From the NCBI RefSeq assembly GCF_050122995.1, contig NZ_JBNLIA010000005.1:1-64000 (forward strand): 64,000 nucleotides of DNA, in the 5' to 3' direction. Both the position numbers and the translations under genes were made by a program. The notes below the pieces were generated by a model. The model saw nothing but the letters and a program-made list of their open reading frames with translations, was not told the origin of the DNA and did no database searches. Positions 44,858 through 54,900 of this stretch are shown here, in pieces. The DNA is from Haloparvum alkalitolerans (GTDB taxonomy: Archaea; Halobacteriota; Halobacteria; Halobacteriales; Haloferacaceae). Position 1 is the stretch's first letter; each line of letters starts with the position of its first letter.

Positions 44858-46551
44858 GCGACGCCGACTCCGGACTGTTCGACGAGTTCCGCGAGGAGAT
44901 CGACCCCGTCGTGTTCGCGTTCGGCGCGCTGCTGACGCTCGGGGTTATCGGGGCGTTCTTCGTCAGCCCGAGCACGGTCGAGAACGGGATCACCTCGCTG
45001 AACAACCAGCTGCTCGGCGCGTTCAACTGGGCGATGCTGCTGATCGTCTTCCTGATCGTGCTGTTCCTGCTGTTCCTGATCGTGGGGCCGTGGGGCGGCA
45101 TCAAGCTCGGCGACGAGTCGCCGGAGTACAGCTTCCTGTCGTTCTTCGCGATGCTGTACTCCGCGGGCTTCGCCGCGGGCGTCGTCTTCTGGGGGCCGAC
45201 GGAGGCGCTGTTCTACTACAACAACCCCTCGCCGCTGTTCAGCGGCGTGGAGGGCGGATCGGCGGAGGCGATGACCGTCGCCGTCCAGCAGACGCTGTTC
45301 CACTGGGCGCTCCCGCAGCTGGCGGTGTTCACGATCATGGGCATCGCCATCGGCTACTTCGCGTACAACTACGAGAACGTCCCGCTTCGGGTCTCCTCCG
45401 CGCTCACGCCGCTGATCGGGGCGGAGAACCTCGACGGGCCGTTCGCGAAGGTCGTCGACATCCTCGCCGTCTTCGCGACCATCGGCGGCGTCGCCACCTC
45501 GCTCGGCTTCATCGGCAGCCAGTTCGTCACCGGCCTCGACTACCAGTGGGGGATCAGCATGGGGGACTGGGGGATCCTCCTCGTCGTCACCATGATGACG
45601 CTGCTGTTCACGACCTCGATGGTGCTGGGAGTCGACAAGGGGATCCGCCGGCTCTCGAACTTCAACATGGTCCTGTTCGTCGTGCTCATGTTCGCGACGT
45701 TCATCGTGGGACCGACGCTGTTCCTCGTGCTGCTGGGTACGCAGGCGTTCGGCGGCATGATCAGCGAGTTCGTCTCCATGAGCCTCTTCACCGGCGCCGG
45801 ACCGATGGGCGGCGGTGACGCGAGCGCGACGGGGTGGATGAACGCCTGGACCGTCTTCTACTGGGCGTGGGCGCTCTCGTGGTCGCCGTTCGCGGGCCTG
45901 TTCATCGCCCGCATCTCGAAGGGCCGGACCGTCCGCGAGGTCGCGTTCACCGGGATCGTGGCGACCTCCGCCGCCACCATCCCGTGGTTCACGTTCGTCG
46001 GCGGCACCGCCGTGTGGGCGCAGCACAACGGCATCGCCGACTTCGGCGCGGTGCTGGCCGGCGAGGCCGGGCCCGAGGTCTCCGGCTTCATCCTCTTCGA
46101 GGCGCTGAACTTCACCCTGAGCCTCGGCGGCGCGTCGCTGACGGTCCCGATCGGGTCGGTGTTGATCTACCTGTTCATGATCCTCGTGACGACGTTCTTC
46201 GTCACGTCCGCCGACTCCTCGACGCTGGCCGTCTCGATGATGACGACCGGCGGGAAGGCCAAGCCGTCGAACGTCAACCGGATCTTCTGGGGCGTCGTGC
46301 TCGGCATGACCGCGGCCATCCTGATGATCCTCGGCGGCACCGGCAGCGCGAACACGCTCCAGCAAGCGGCGATCATCACCGGAACGCCGTTCGCGTTCGT
46401 CTGCTTCCTCGCCATGCTGGCGCTGATACGGGACTTCAGCAAGCACTACGACCAGGTGCTCCTGCAGGACGAGACCGTGCTGTTCGGGTCGGCCGAGAAG
46501 GTGGAGTCGCAGTCCGGCTCCGCCGGATCGCCCGAAGTCGACGACGACTGA
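44854..46551 (+). CDS. BCCT family osmolyte transporter
   Basis: A 565-residue, about 12-TM secondary transporter of betaine/choline/carnitine/ectoine type. The BCCT signature is clear in MNAWTVFYWAWALSWSPFAG near residue 329, and GFAAGVVFWGPTEALFYYNNP is typical of TM3. The family exchanges or co-transports (Na+) compatible solutes. Its promoter element links it to the ectoine-type catabolic genes, so ectoine or hydroxyectoine is a likely substrate; betaine or choline cannot be excluded. The C-terminus is acidic and short. Confidence 0.93.
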   Translation: MSDADSGLFDEFREEIDPVVFAFGALLTLGVIGAFFVSPSTVENGITSLNNQLLGAFNWAMLLIVFLIVLFLLFLIVGPWGGIKLGDESPEYSFLSFFAMLYSAGFAAGVVFWGPTEALFYYNNPSPLFSGVEGGSAEAMTVAVQQTLFHWALPQLAVFTIMGIAIGYFAYNYENVPLRVSSALTPLIGAENLDGPFAKVVDILAVFATIGGVATSLGFIGSQFVTGLDYQWGISMGDWGILLVVTMMTLLFTTSMVLGVDKGIRRLSNFNMVLFVVLMFATFIVGPTLFLVLLGTQAFGGMISEFVSMSLFTGAGPMGGGDASATGWMNAWTVFYWAWALSWSPFAGLFIARISKGRTVREVAFTGIVATSAATIPWFTFVGGTAVWAQHNGIADFGAVLAGEAGPEVSGFILFEALNFTLSLGGASLTVPIGSVLIYLFMILVTTFFVTSADSSTLAVSMMTTGGKAKPSNVNRIFWGVVLGMTAAILMILGGTGSANTLQQAAIITGTPFAFVCFLAMLALIRDFSKHYDQVLLQDETVLFGSAEKVESQSGSAGSPEVDDD

Positions 46552-46720
46552 CACCGCACCACCGGTCGCGCGGCCGGCACCGGACGTGCTGGTCGCGGTC
46601 GGCACCGGGCGTCCCGGTCGCGGCCGCCACGGCAGTACGTCCCCGAGGAGGAGGTCACGGTCGCCAATCACACCACGCGTCCCGCCTCGCGGGCGTGCCA
46701 TAACAAGTTTTAATGTAAGA

Positions 46721-46741
46721 CATACACATAAACTGTGTATG
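46721..46741. promoter_or_regulatory. CATACACA-N5-TGTGTATG inverted repeat at aminotransferase start
   Basis: Perfect 8-base arms with a 5-base spacer; the right arm includes the gene's ATG (46739-46741). A TATA-like GTTTTAATG is centred about 27 bases upstream of the ATG. This is the best palindrome of the shared TGTGTATA motif and indicates a dimeric regulator binding at the transcription start. Confidence 0.6.
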
Positions 46742-48100
46742 GATAGGGACACGGCGGAGCCCGACGCGGACGCGCTTCCGGGGCCGAACGCGCAGCGCTG
46801 GGTCGACTTCCACCAGCAGCACGCCGCCCCCAGCGAGTACTCCCACGAGTTCGTCTGGGACGTGACCCGCGAGGCCGACGGCCCCTTCGTCACCGACGTC
46901 GACGGCAACGTCCTCCTCGATTTTACCTGCCACATCGGCGCCGCCCCGCTCGGCTACAACAACGAGAAGGTGCTCTCGAAGCTTCGGGCGTTCGACCTCG
47001 TCGAGCCGATGAAGATCGCGGGTCAGGACATGTACTTCGGCGCCGGAGCGACCCCCGAGGAGTCGGAGGTCCCCGGTTCCAGCCACCTCATGGAGCGGCT
47101 GGTCGAGGCGACGAGCCACTACGGGATGGACACGGTGTTCCTCTCGAACTCCGGCGCGGAGGCGATGGAGAACGCGATGAAGATCACCCACGACCACCGC
47201 GCGCCCGCGAAGTACGGCGTCGCGTTCGACGGGAGCTTCCACGGCCGCACGCTCGGGACCCTCTCGGTGACGAAGTCGAAGGACGTCTACACGCGCCACT
47301 ACCCCGAGATCAGCGGCGTCGAGACCGTCCCCTTCTGTGCCGACCGCGGGTGCGACGCGGGGACCTGTGACTGCGGGTTCTTCGCCGGCGGCGGCTCCCG
47401 GCTCCGGAATATGCTCGCGCCCGAGGGCGGCCACGTCGACCCCGACGAGGTCGCGTTCCTCACGCTCGAACCGATCCAGGGCGTCGGCGGCTACCGGTTC
47501 CCGAGCGAGGCGTTCATGGACGAGGTCGCGGCCGTCACCGAGGAGTACGACATCCCGCTGGTCGTCGACGAGATCCAGTCCGGCGTCGGCCGGACCGGGG
47601 AGATCTGGGCCTCGGACCACTACGCCATCGAGCCGGACGTGATCGCGAGCGCGAAGGCGTTGCGCGTCGGCGCGACGATCTCGCGCTCGGACGTGTTCCC
47701 GAGCGAGAAGAACCGTCTCGGCTCGACCTTCGGGGGCGGCGACGTCCTCGGGTCGATGATGGGCGCGTTCACGCTGGAGGCGATCGAGGAGCACGACCTA
47801 CTGGACAACGCCACCCGCCGCGGTCGGCAGGCGACGGAGCTCCTCCGCGACGACGCGCCCGACCACGTCGTGGACGTGCGCGGGAAGGGCCTGATGCTCG
47901 CGGTGGAGTTCGACACGCCCGAGCGGCGCTCGGCCGTCGTCGAGGCCGCGCTCGACCGCGGCCTGCTCACGCTCGGCTGCGGGAAGAAGACGGTCCGGCT
48001 GCTCCCCCCGCTGGACTCGACGGAGCGCGAGATCGAGTTGGGGATCGGGCTCTTCCTCGACGCGATCGACGCGGTGGGCGCGAGCACGGCCGTGGCCTGA
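46739..48100 (+). CDS. class III aminotransferase
   Basis: A 453-residue PLP-dependent omega-aminotransferase. Visible features: SNSGAEAMENAMKITHDHRAP near 138, SFHGRTLGTLSVTKSKD near 165, VVDEIQSGVGRTG near 279 and the PLP lysine in IASAKALRVGATIS near 306. A Cys-rich insertion (FCADRGCDAGTCDCGFFAG near 200-215) is unusual in the family and may bind metal. Substrate is not known; GABA-, ornithine-, lysine- or diaminobutyrate-type activity is possible. Regulated by the palindrome over its start, so it belongs to the catabolic set. Confidence 0.88.
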   Translation: MDRDTAEPDADALPGPNAQRWVDFHQQHAAPSEYSHEFVWDVTREADGPFVTDVDGNVLLDFTCHIGAAPLGYNNEKVLSKLRAFDLVEPMKIAGQDMYFGAGATPEESEVPGSSHLMERLVEATSHYGMDTVFLSNSGAEAMENAMKITHDHRAPAKYGVAFDGSFHGRTLGTLSVTKSKDVYTRHYPEISGVETVPFCADRGCDAGTCDCGFFAGGGSRLRNMLAPEGGHVDPDEVAFLTLEPIQGVGGYRFPSEAFMDEVAAVTEEYDIPLVVDEIQSGVGRTGEIWASDHYAIEPDVIASAKALRVGATISRSDVFPSEKNRLGSTFGGGDVLGSMMGAFTLEAIEEHDLLDNATRRGRQATELLRDDAPDHVVDVRGKGLMLAVEFDTPERRSAVVEAALDRGLLTLGCGKKTVRLLPPLDSTEREIELGIGLFLDAIDAVGASTAVA

Positions 48101-48157
48101 CCGCGTCCGTCGCGCCGACCGCGTCCGACCGAGTTGGACGGAGTCGTGCCGGGTCCG

Positions 48158-49498
48158 CTATCCGTTCTCCGCCGAGCGACGCACGACGCTGACCCCCTCG
48201 ACCGCCTCGAGCGCCGCCAGTGCCTCGTCGAGGTGGGCCGGTCCGCTCCCGCCCAGCCCGACCCGCACGGGCGTCCGGTTCGGGTCGTCGACGGCGGTCG
48301 GGCTGGCGCGTTCGAGCGCGTCCACCTCGGCGCCGGCGTCCTCGGCGGCCGCGAGGACCGCGGAGAGCGCGGTCGGCCAGTCGTCGACCGCGAGCCGGAC
48401 CGTCTCGTACCGGCCGAGTTCGTGGAGCCCCGTGCGCACGAGGTCAGCGTGGTCAGTGAGGTCCGCGTTCCCGCCCGAGACGACCACGGCGGCGTGGGCT
48501 CCGTCGAGACGGACCCGGTCCGCGAGCGCGGCCGCGAGCGGGGCGACCCCCGCCCCCTCGGCGACCACCTTCTCCCGCTCGGCCAGAAGCGTCACCGCGG
48601 CCGCGATCTCGCGATCCGAGACGGTCACCACCTCGTCGACGACCTCGCGGGCGACCCGGAACGTCGTCTCGAGCATGCGCGTGTCAGCGATCCCGTCCGC
48701 CACGGTGTCCACGTCGGCGCGCTCGCGGATCTCGCCCGCCTCCAGCGAGGGACCCGCGTGGGCGGCCCCCTCCGGCTGGACGCCGACCACGCGCACCTCG
48801 CGGTCGAGCGCCGCCATCGCCGTACCGATCCCGGAGATAAGCCCGCCGCCGCCGATCGCCACGAAGACGGTGTCCAACTCCGGGTACTGGTCGAGCAGTT
48901 CGAGCCCGATCGTTCCCTGTCCCGCGATGACGGCCGCGTCGTCGAAGGGGTGGACGAACGTCTCGCCGGTCTCGTCGGCGCGCTCCACGGCGAACTCGTA
49001 GGAGCGCTCGTAGATGTCCCCCTCCACGAGCACCGTCGCGCCGTACCCGCTCGTCGCCGCGACCTTCGCCGCCGGCGTCACCTCGGGGACGACGATCGTC
49101 GTGTCGACCCCGAGCAGGTCGCCCGCGAGCGCCACGCCCTGCGCGTGGTTGCCGGCGCTGGCGGCGACCACGCCGGCCTCGCGCTCGGCCGGGGAGAGCT
49201 GCGCCATCGCGTTGTAGGCGCCGCGGATCTTGAACGAGCCGGTGCGCTGGAACGGCTCCAGTTTGAGGCCGAGCGACGCCGCGCCGCTCATCTCGGCGAA
49301 CGTCCGCGAGGTGTCGAGCGGCGTCCGGTGGACCACGTCGGAGAGGCGCCGCTCGGCGGCCCGCACGTCCGCGAGCGTGACCGGGAGACCGTCCCCGGGG
49401 TCGCTCTCGCCGCCCGCGTCGCCGCGGGCGTCGCCACCATCGCCCGCCTCGCCGCGGGCGTCCTCATCGTCGCCCGCGCGGTCGCGTCCCTCGGTCAT
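48158..49498 (-). CDS. threonine dehydratase-like PLP enzyme with ACT-like C-terminus
   Basis: A 446-residue fold-type II enzyme (threonine/serine/hydroxyaspartate ammonia-lyase family). The PLP lysine is in RTGSFKIRGAYNA near residue 91, with SAGNHAQGVAL and the Gly loop IGGGGLISG. The C-terminal about 80 residues (VRLAVDDWPTALSAVL ... RTPVRVGLGGSG) resemble an ACT/ilvA-type domain. The first 40 residues are a low-complexity Asp/Gly/Ala extension. Its ATG overlaps the M20D stop (ATGA). In bacterial ectoine clusters the paralogue EutB has this fold; a 3-hydroxyaspartate or threonine role is possible. Confidence 0.85.
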   Translation of the reverse strand: MTEGRDRAGDDEDARGEAGDGGDARGDAGGESDPGDGLPVTLADVRAAERRLSDVVHRTPLDTSRTFAEMSGAASLGLKLEPFQRTGSFKIRGAYNAMAQLSPAEREAGVVAASAGNHAQGVALAGDLLGVDTTIVVPEVTPAAKVAATSGYGATVLVEGDIYERSYEFAVERADETGETFVHPFDDAAVIAGQGTIGLELLDQYPELDTVFVAIGGGGLISGIGTAMAALDREVRVVGVQPEGAAHAGPSLEAGEIRERADVDTVADGIADTRMLETTFRVAREVVDEVVTVSDREIAAAVTLLAEREKVVAEGAGVAPLAAALADRVRLDGAHAAVVVSGGNADLTDHADLVRTGLHELGRYETVRLAVDDWPTALSAVLAAAEDAGAEVDALERASPTAVDDPNRTPVRVGLGGSGPAHLDEALAALEAVEGVSVVRRSAENG

Positions 49499-50862
49499 GC
49501 GTGGTCGTCGGTCGCGTCGCCGACGTCGGCCGCGTCGTCGGTGTCGACCGGGTCGCGTGCGTGGATCCCGTCCTCGACGTGCGGGACCGGATGTCGCCGC
49601 TCGAGGTCCCTGATCGTCCCCACCAGCACGTCGACGCCGTGCCGGAGGCTCCGTTCGTCCACGTCGAACGTGGGCGTGTGGTGGCTCGTCGGGTGGTCCG
49701 TCCCCACGATCAGGTACGTCGCCAGCCCGCCCTCGTTCTGCACGCGCTCCATCAGGAACGTCGCGTCCTCGCTCGCGCCGAAGTCCGCCGCCGGGAGGAC
49801 GGTGTCGATCCCGGCGACACGGTCGGCCACCTCGCTCACGAGCGCCTGGAGCTCGGGGTCGCTATCGGCGCGCGGCGACTCGCTCACCACGTCGACCGTG
49901 GCGCGGCAGCCGTGCATCGTCGCGGCGGAGCGCACGGTGCGCCGGAGGCGGCGCTTCACGTCCTCCATCACGGCGGTCGTCTCGCCGCGGGCCTCCATCT
50001 CCATGTGAGCGTGCTCGGCGATGACGTTGCTCGCGGTGCCGGACTCGGCTCGACCGACGTTCACGCGCGTCATCCCGTCGCTGTGGCGCGGGATACCGTA
50101 GGCGTTCACGATGGCGTTCCCCATCGCCTGCATCGCGTTGTCGCCCTCGTTGGGGGCCTTGCCGGCGTGCGCCGAGGTGCCCTCGATCGTCGCGTCGACG
50201 TGACACATCGCCAGCGGCTTCTCGATCCCCGCGACCACCTCGCCGGTCGGGTGGTCCAGGCCGACGTGGACCGCCAGCAGGTAGTCGAGGTCGTCCGCGA
50301 ACCGGCTCTCCGCCATCGGGTGGCCCCCGCCGCCGGTCTCCTCGGCCGGCTGGAAGAAGACGACGAACCGGCCCGAGAAGTCGCTCTCGGCGATCGCCTC
50401 GAGGACGGCGAGACCCCACGTCATGTGCGCGTCGTGGCCGCAGGCGTGCATCGTCCCGTCGATCTCCGAGCGGAACCCCTCGTCGACGGGGTCGTGGTCG
50501 AGGTCGGTCGACTCCTCGATGAACAGGCCGTCGATGTCCACCCGGAGGCCGATCGCCGGCCCCTCGCCGCGGTCGAGTTCCGCGACGACGCCGGTGTTGC
50601 CGCCGGCCATCCGGTCGAGAAGGTCCTCGTCGACGCCGCGTTCGCGGGCGCGGTCGATCCACGGATCGAGGTCCCCGTCCGGGACGGCCATGCGGTCGGC
50701 GGGGTCGTACGCGTCCGGACCGACCGCCAGCTCGTCGACGCCGATCCCCCGGATCTCCTCCACGAGCCGCGCGGTGGTGAGGAACTCGCGCCACGCTGGC
50801 TCGGGGTGACGGTGGAAGCGCCGACGCAGGCTGACGAGCCGGTCCCGGATCGGTTCGGTCAT
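49495..50862 (-). CDS. M20D amidohydrolase (AbgA-like), copy 2
   Basis: A 455-residue paralogue of the 42428-43708 protein with the same TMHACGHDAH, FQPAEETGGGG, GTSAHAGKAPNEG and GTDHPTSHHTPTFDVDE motifs, plus an acidic C-terminal tail (DDAADVGDATDDHA). I chose the ATG at 50862 because a TATA-like element lies about 30 bases away; a GTG at 50871 is also in frame. First gene of an operon with the dehydratase, under the ATTGTGTATA element. Candidate deacetylase for N-acetyl-diaminobutyrate or its hydroxy form; substrate unproven. Confidence 0.88.
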   Translation of the reverse strand: MTEPIRDRLVSLRRRFHRHPEPAWREFLTTARLVEEIRGIGVDELAVGPDAYDPADRMAVPDGDLDPWIDRARERGVDEDLLDRMAGGNTGVVAELDRGEGPAIGLRVDIDGLFIEESTDLDHDPVDEGFRSEIDGTMHACGHDAHMTWGLAVLEAIAESDFSGRFVVFFQPAEETGGGGHPMAESRFADDLDYLLAVHVGLDHPTGEVVAGIEKPLAMCHVDATIEGTSAHAGKAPNEGDNAMQAMGNAIVNAYGIPRHSDGMTRVNVGRAESGTASNVIAEHAHMEMEARGETTAVMEDVKRRLRRTVRSAATMHGCRATVDVVSESPRADSDPELQALVSEVADRVAGIDTVLPAADFGASEDATFLMERVQNEGGLATYLIVGTDHPTSHHTPTFDVDERSLRHGVDVLVGTIRDLERRHPVPHVEDGIHARDPVDTDDAADVGDATDDHA

Positions 50863-50893
50863 GCGAGTCACTCTCTCACTCCACGGCCTTAAC

Positions 50894-50927
50894 TATACAC
50901 AATTGTCGTTGACAAGATATACACAAA
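50894..50927. promoter_or_regulatory. two TATACACAA elements in divergent promoter
   Basis: TATACACAA occurs at 50894 and again at 50918, exactly 24 bases apart. Read on the minus strand the first gives ATTGTGTATA overlapping the TATA region of the M20D operon; the second precedes the plus-strand 2-hydroxyacid dehydrogenase. One regulator could control both directions. Confidence 0.6.
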
Positions 50928-50988
50928 AAGGATAAGAGACTCCCCGACGATCCACGTTCAACGCGTCACACCGGCGCGAGCACTCCAC

Positions 50989-51975
50989 ATGAGCACACAA
51001 TCGGACGCCGACCCGGACGTCGTGGTGCTACGAGAGGGAACCGAGGGACTGTCGATGGCGTCGTACGCGGACGCGCTCCGCGAGCGACTGCCCGATCACG
51101 CCGTGGCGCACGCGCGCACGCCGGCCGAGGAGCGCGAGCTGGTCCCCCGGGCGCGAGTCGTGACCGGCATCGACATCGACCCAGACCTGCTCGACGGCGC
51201 CGACCGGCTCGACCTGTTCGCGTGCACGTTCGCGGGCACCGACCACGTGCCGACCGAGGCGCTGGCCGAGCACGGCGTCGCGGTGACGAACGCGGGCGGC
51301 ATCCACGCGCCCGGCATCGCCGAGCAGACGGTCGCCAACATGCTCGTCTTCGCGCGGAACCTCCACGAGGGCTGGCGGCGGAAGACGAACGGCGAGTGGC
51401 GCCACTTCGGGTCGCGGGAGTTCACCGACAGCACGGTCACCGTCGTCGGACTGGGGTCGATCGGACAGGCCGTCGTCCAGCGACTCGACGGCTTCGAGGT
51501 CGAGACGATCGGGATCCGGTACACGCCCGAGAAGGGCGGCCCGACCGACGAGGTGCTCGGGTTCGACGACGCGGACGTTCACGAGGCGTTCGCGCGCAGC
51601 GACTACGTCGTGCTCGCGTGTCCGCTCAACGACCTGACCCGAGGAATCGTCGGCGAGGCGGAGCTGGCGACGCTCCCGCCGAACGCGGTCGTTGTCAACG
51701 CGGCCCGCGGCGGACTTATCGACACGGACGCGCTCGTGTCGGCGCTCCAGACGGAGGGGATCCGCGGCGCCGCCCTCGACGTCACCGACCCGGAGCCGCT
51801 CCCCGCGGACCACGTCCTCTGGGAGCTGGAGAACTGCCTGATCACGCCCCACACCGGCGGCCACACGCCGAAGCACTGGGACCGGCTCGCGGACATCGTG
51901 GCGAGCAACGTCGCCGCGCTCGACGACGGCGACGAACTGGAAAACGCCGTCGTGCGCCCCGACGCGGACGGGTGA
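50989..51975 (+). CDS. D-2-hydroxyacid dehydrogenase (NAD)
   Basis: A 328-residue enzyme of the D-isomer-specific 2-hydroxyacid family. The Rossmann motif VVGLGSIGQAVV lies near residue 153, VVNAARGGLIDTDAL near 230 has the catalytic Arg, DVTDPEPLPADH the Glu region, and the catalytic His is in ITPHTGGHTPKHWD near 288. The gene is three bases ahead of the FAD-FeS oxidase, so both are expressed together and may act on one 2-hydroxy/2-oxo acid pair. Substrate unknown; a step of hydroxyectoine or 2-hydroxyacid breakdown is inference. Confidence 0.9.
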   Translation: MSTQSDADPDVVVLREGTEGLSMASYADALRERLPDHAVAHARTPAEERELVPRARVVTGIDIDPDLLDGADRLDLFACTFAGTDHVPTEALAEHGVAVTNAGGIHAPGIAEQTVANMLVFARNLHEGWRRKTNGEWRHFGSREFTDSTVTVVGLGSIGQAVVQRLDGFEVETIGIRYTPEKGGPTDEVLGFDDADVHEAFARSDYVVLACPLNDLTRGIVGEAELATLPPNAVVVNAARGGLIDTDALVSALQTEGIRGAALDVTDPEPLPADHVLWELENCLITPHTGGHTPKHWDRLADIVASNVAALDDGDELENAVVRPDADG

Positions 51976-51978
51976 GCC

Positions 51979-54900
51979 ATGGCGGCACAGGACTCCGCGA
52001 CCGAGACCGAGGGGGACGACGCGTTCGACGACCCCGCCGCTGATCCGCGAGCCGACTACGACTACGTCGGCGGCGGCGTGGACCGGCCGGCGCTCGTGTC
52101 GGCGCTCGCGGACCGGGTCGACGGCGAGGTGCGCTTCGACGAGCACAGCCGCCGGCTCTACGCCACGGACGCCTCGGCGTACGAGGTGACGCCGGTCGGG
52201 GTCGTCCTCCCGTCTTCCACCGCCGACGTGGCCGCGGTCGTCGACTACTGCGCCGACCGGGGGATCCCGGTACTCCCCCGCGGTGGCGGCACGAGCCTCG
52301 CCGGGCAGGCCGTCAACGAGGCGGTCGTCCTCGACCTGACGGCCCACATGGGCGACGTGCTGGAGATCGAGGCCGAGGACCGGCGGGCTCGGGTCGGGGC
52401 GGGGACCGTCCTTGCGGACCTCAACGACGCCCTCGCGCCCCACGGGCTGAAGTTCGCTCCGGATCCGGCGGCGGGAAACCGGAGCACCGTCGGGGGGGCG
52501 ATCGGCAACAACTCGACGGGCGCGCACTCGCTGCAGTACGGCAAGACCGACGCCTACGTCGAGTCAGTCGAGGCCGTGCTCGCGGACGGGAGCGTGGAGC
52601 AGTTCGGCGAGGTGACGGTCGCCGACCTCCGCGCGGGTGCGGACCCGGACGGCGACCTGCGAGCGCGGATCTACGAGGTCGCGCGCCGCGTCGTGGACGA
52701 GGAGGCCGGGGCGGTCGCCGAGGCCTTCCCGCAACTGAAACGGAACGTCTCCGGCTACAACCTCGACAGGCTGGTCGCGGAGGCGTACGGCCAGCCGGAG
52801 GCGTTCGACGGTGCGGAACGGGACGCTGACGACGGGGCGAACGACGCCGCGCCCATCGACACGACCGAACGGCCCGCCCCCGACGCGACCGTCAACCTCG
52901 CGCGACTGTTCGCCGGCAGCGAGGGGACGCTCGGCGTCGTCACGGCCGCGACGGTGTCGCTCGAGCCGGTCCCCGAGACGACCGGCGTGGCGCTGCTGAC
53001 GTACACCGACCTGATCGACGCGATGGGCGACGTGGACGCCATCGTCCGCCGACACGACCCCGCGGCGATCGAGGCCATCGACGACGTGCTGCTCGAGTTG
53101 GCCCGCGATACCGAGGAGTTCGCCGGCCTCGTGGAGACCCTACCGGCGGGGACCGAGACGGCGCTCCTCGTGGAGTGTTACGCCGAGAGCGAGGCCGACG
53201 CACGCAGCCGGATCGGCGACCTGCTGGCCGACGAGTCGCTCTGTGCCTTCGACGCGCTGGAGGCGTACGCTCCCGAGGACCGCGAGGAGCTCTGGAAGCT
53301 CCGCAAGAGCGCGGCGCCGATCCTGCTGTCGCGGACCTCCGACGCCAAGCACATCTCCTTCATCGAGGACACGGCCGTTCCGACCGAACACCTCGACGAC
53401 TACGTCGCGGACTTCCGCGAGGTGCTCGCGGAGCACGACACGTTCGCGAGCTTCTACGCACACGCCGGCCCCGGCTGCATGCACATGCGGCCGCTCGTCG
53501 ACACCAAGAGCCCGGCCGGACTGAACCAGTTCGAGGCGGTGGCGGACGCCGTCACCGACCTCGTCGTGGAGTACGGCGGCTCCGTCTCCGGCGAGCACGG
53601 CGACGGCCGCGCGCGCACGCAGTGGAACAGAAAACTGTACGGCGACGAGGTCTGGGAGCTGTTCCGCGACGTGAAGCGGGCGTTCGACCCCGACTGGCTG
53701 CTCAACCCGGGCACGGTCTGTGGCGACCACGACATGACCGAGCACCTCCGGTTCTCGCCGGGCTACGAGTTCGACGCCGGCTTCGAGCCCGCCCTCGAGT
53801 GGGACGTGGACAACGGCATGCAGGGGATGGTCGAACTCTGTCACGGCTGCGGCGGCTGCCGGGGGGATCAGGGGACGACCGGCGGCGTGATGTGTCCGAC
53901 CTACCGCGCGGCCGAGGAGGAGGAGCTCAGCACCCGCGGCCGCGCGAACATGCTCCGCGGCGCGATGAACGGCGAGCTGGACGCCGACAGCACCGACCCC
54001 GAGTTCCTCGCGGAGGTGATGGACCTCTGTGTCGGCTGCAAGGGCTGTGCCCGCGACTGTCCGAGCGAGGTGGACATGGCGAAGCTCAAAGCGGAGGTCG
54101 AACACGCCGCCCACGAGGAACACGGCGCGTCCCTCCGGGACCGGCTGTTCGCGAACGTCGACCGGCTGAACGCCGTCGGCTCCGCGCTCGCGCCGGTGTC
54201 GAACTGGGCGACCTCGCTCCCGGGCGCCGGCTGGATCGCCGAGAAGACGGTCGGTATCGCCCGCGAGCGCGACCTGCCCGCCTTCGCCGCCGAGAGCTTC
54301 GAGGAGTGGTTCGCGGCGCGGGGCGGAGCGCGGGTCCCGGTCGAGGAGGCGACGCGCAAGGTCCTGCTGTTCCCGGACACCGCCACCAACTACAACCACC
54401 CCGAGGCGGGGCGGGCGGCCGTCGAGGTGCTGGAGGCCGCGGGCGTCCACGTGGCGGTCCCCGACGACGTGACCGCCACCGGCCGACCCGCGCACTCGAA
54501 GGGGTTCCTCGACGCGGCTCGCGAACGCGCGCGGACGAACGTCGCGGCGCTGGCGCCGCGGGTCGCGGACGGCTGGGACGTGGTCCTCGTCGAACCCTCC
54601 GACGCCGTCATGCTCCAGTCCGATTACCTCGACTTACTCGACGGCCGGGACGCCGAGCGCGTCGCGGCGAACAGCTACGGGGTGATGGAGTACCTCGACC
54701 GGTTCGACCTGACCGCGGCGCTCGCCACGGACGCGACCGACGAGACGCTGACGTATCACGGTCACTGTCACCAGAAGGCGACCAAGAAGGACGGCCACGC
54801 AGTCGCGGTGTTGCGGTCCGCCGGCTACGCGGTCGACGACCTCGACTCGGGCTGTTGCGGCATGGCGGGCTCGTTCGGCTACGAGGCCGAGCACTACTCG

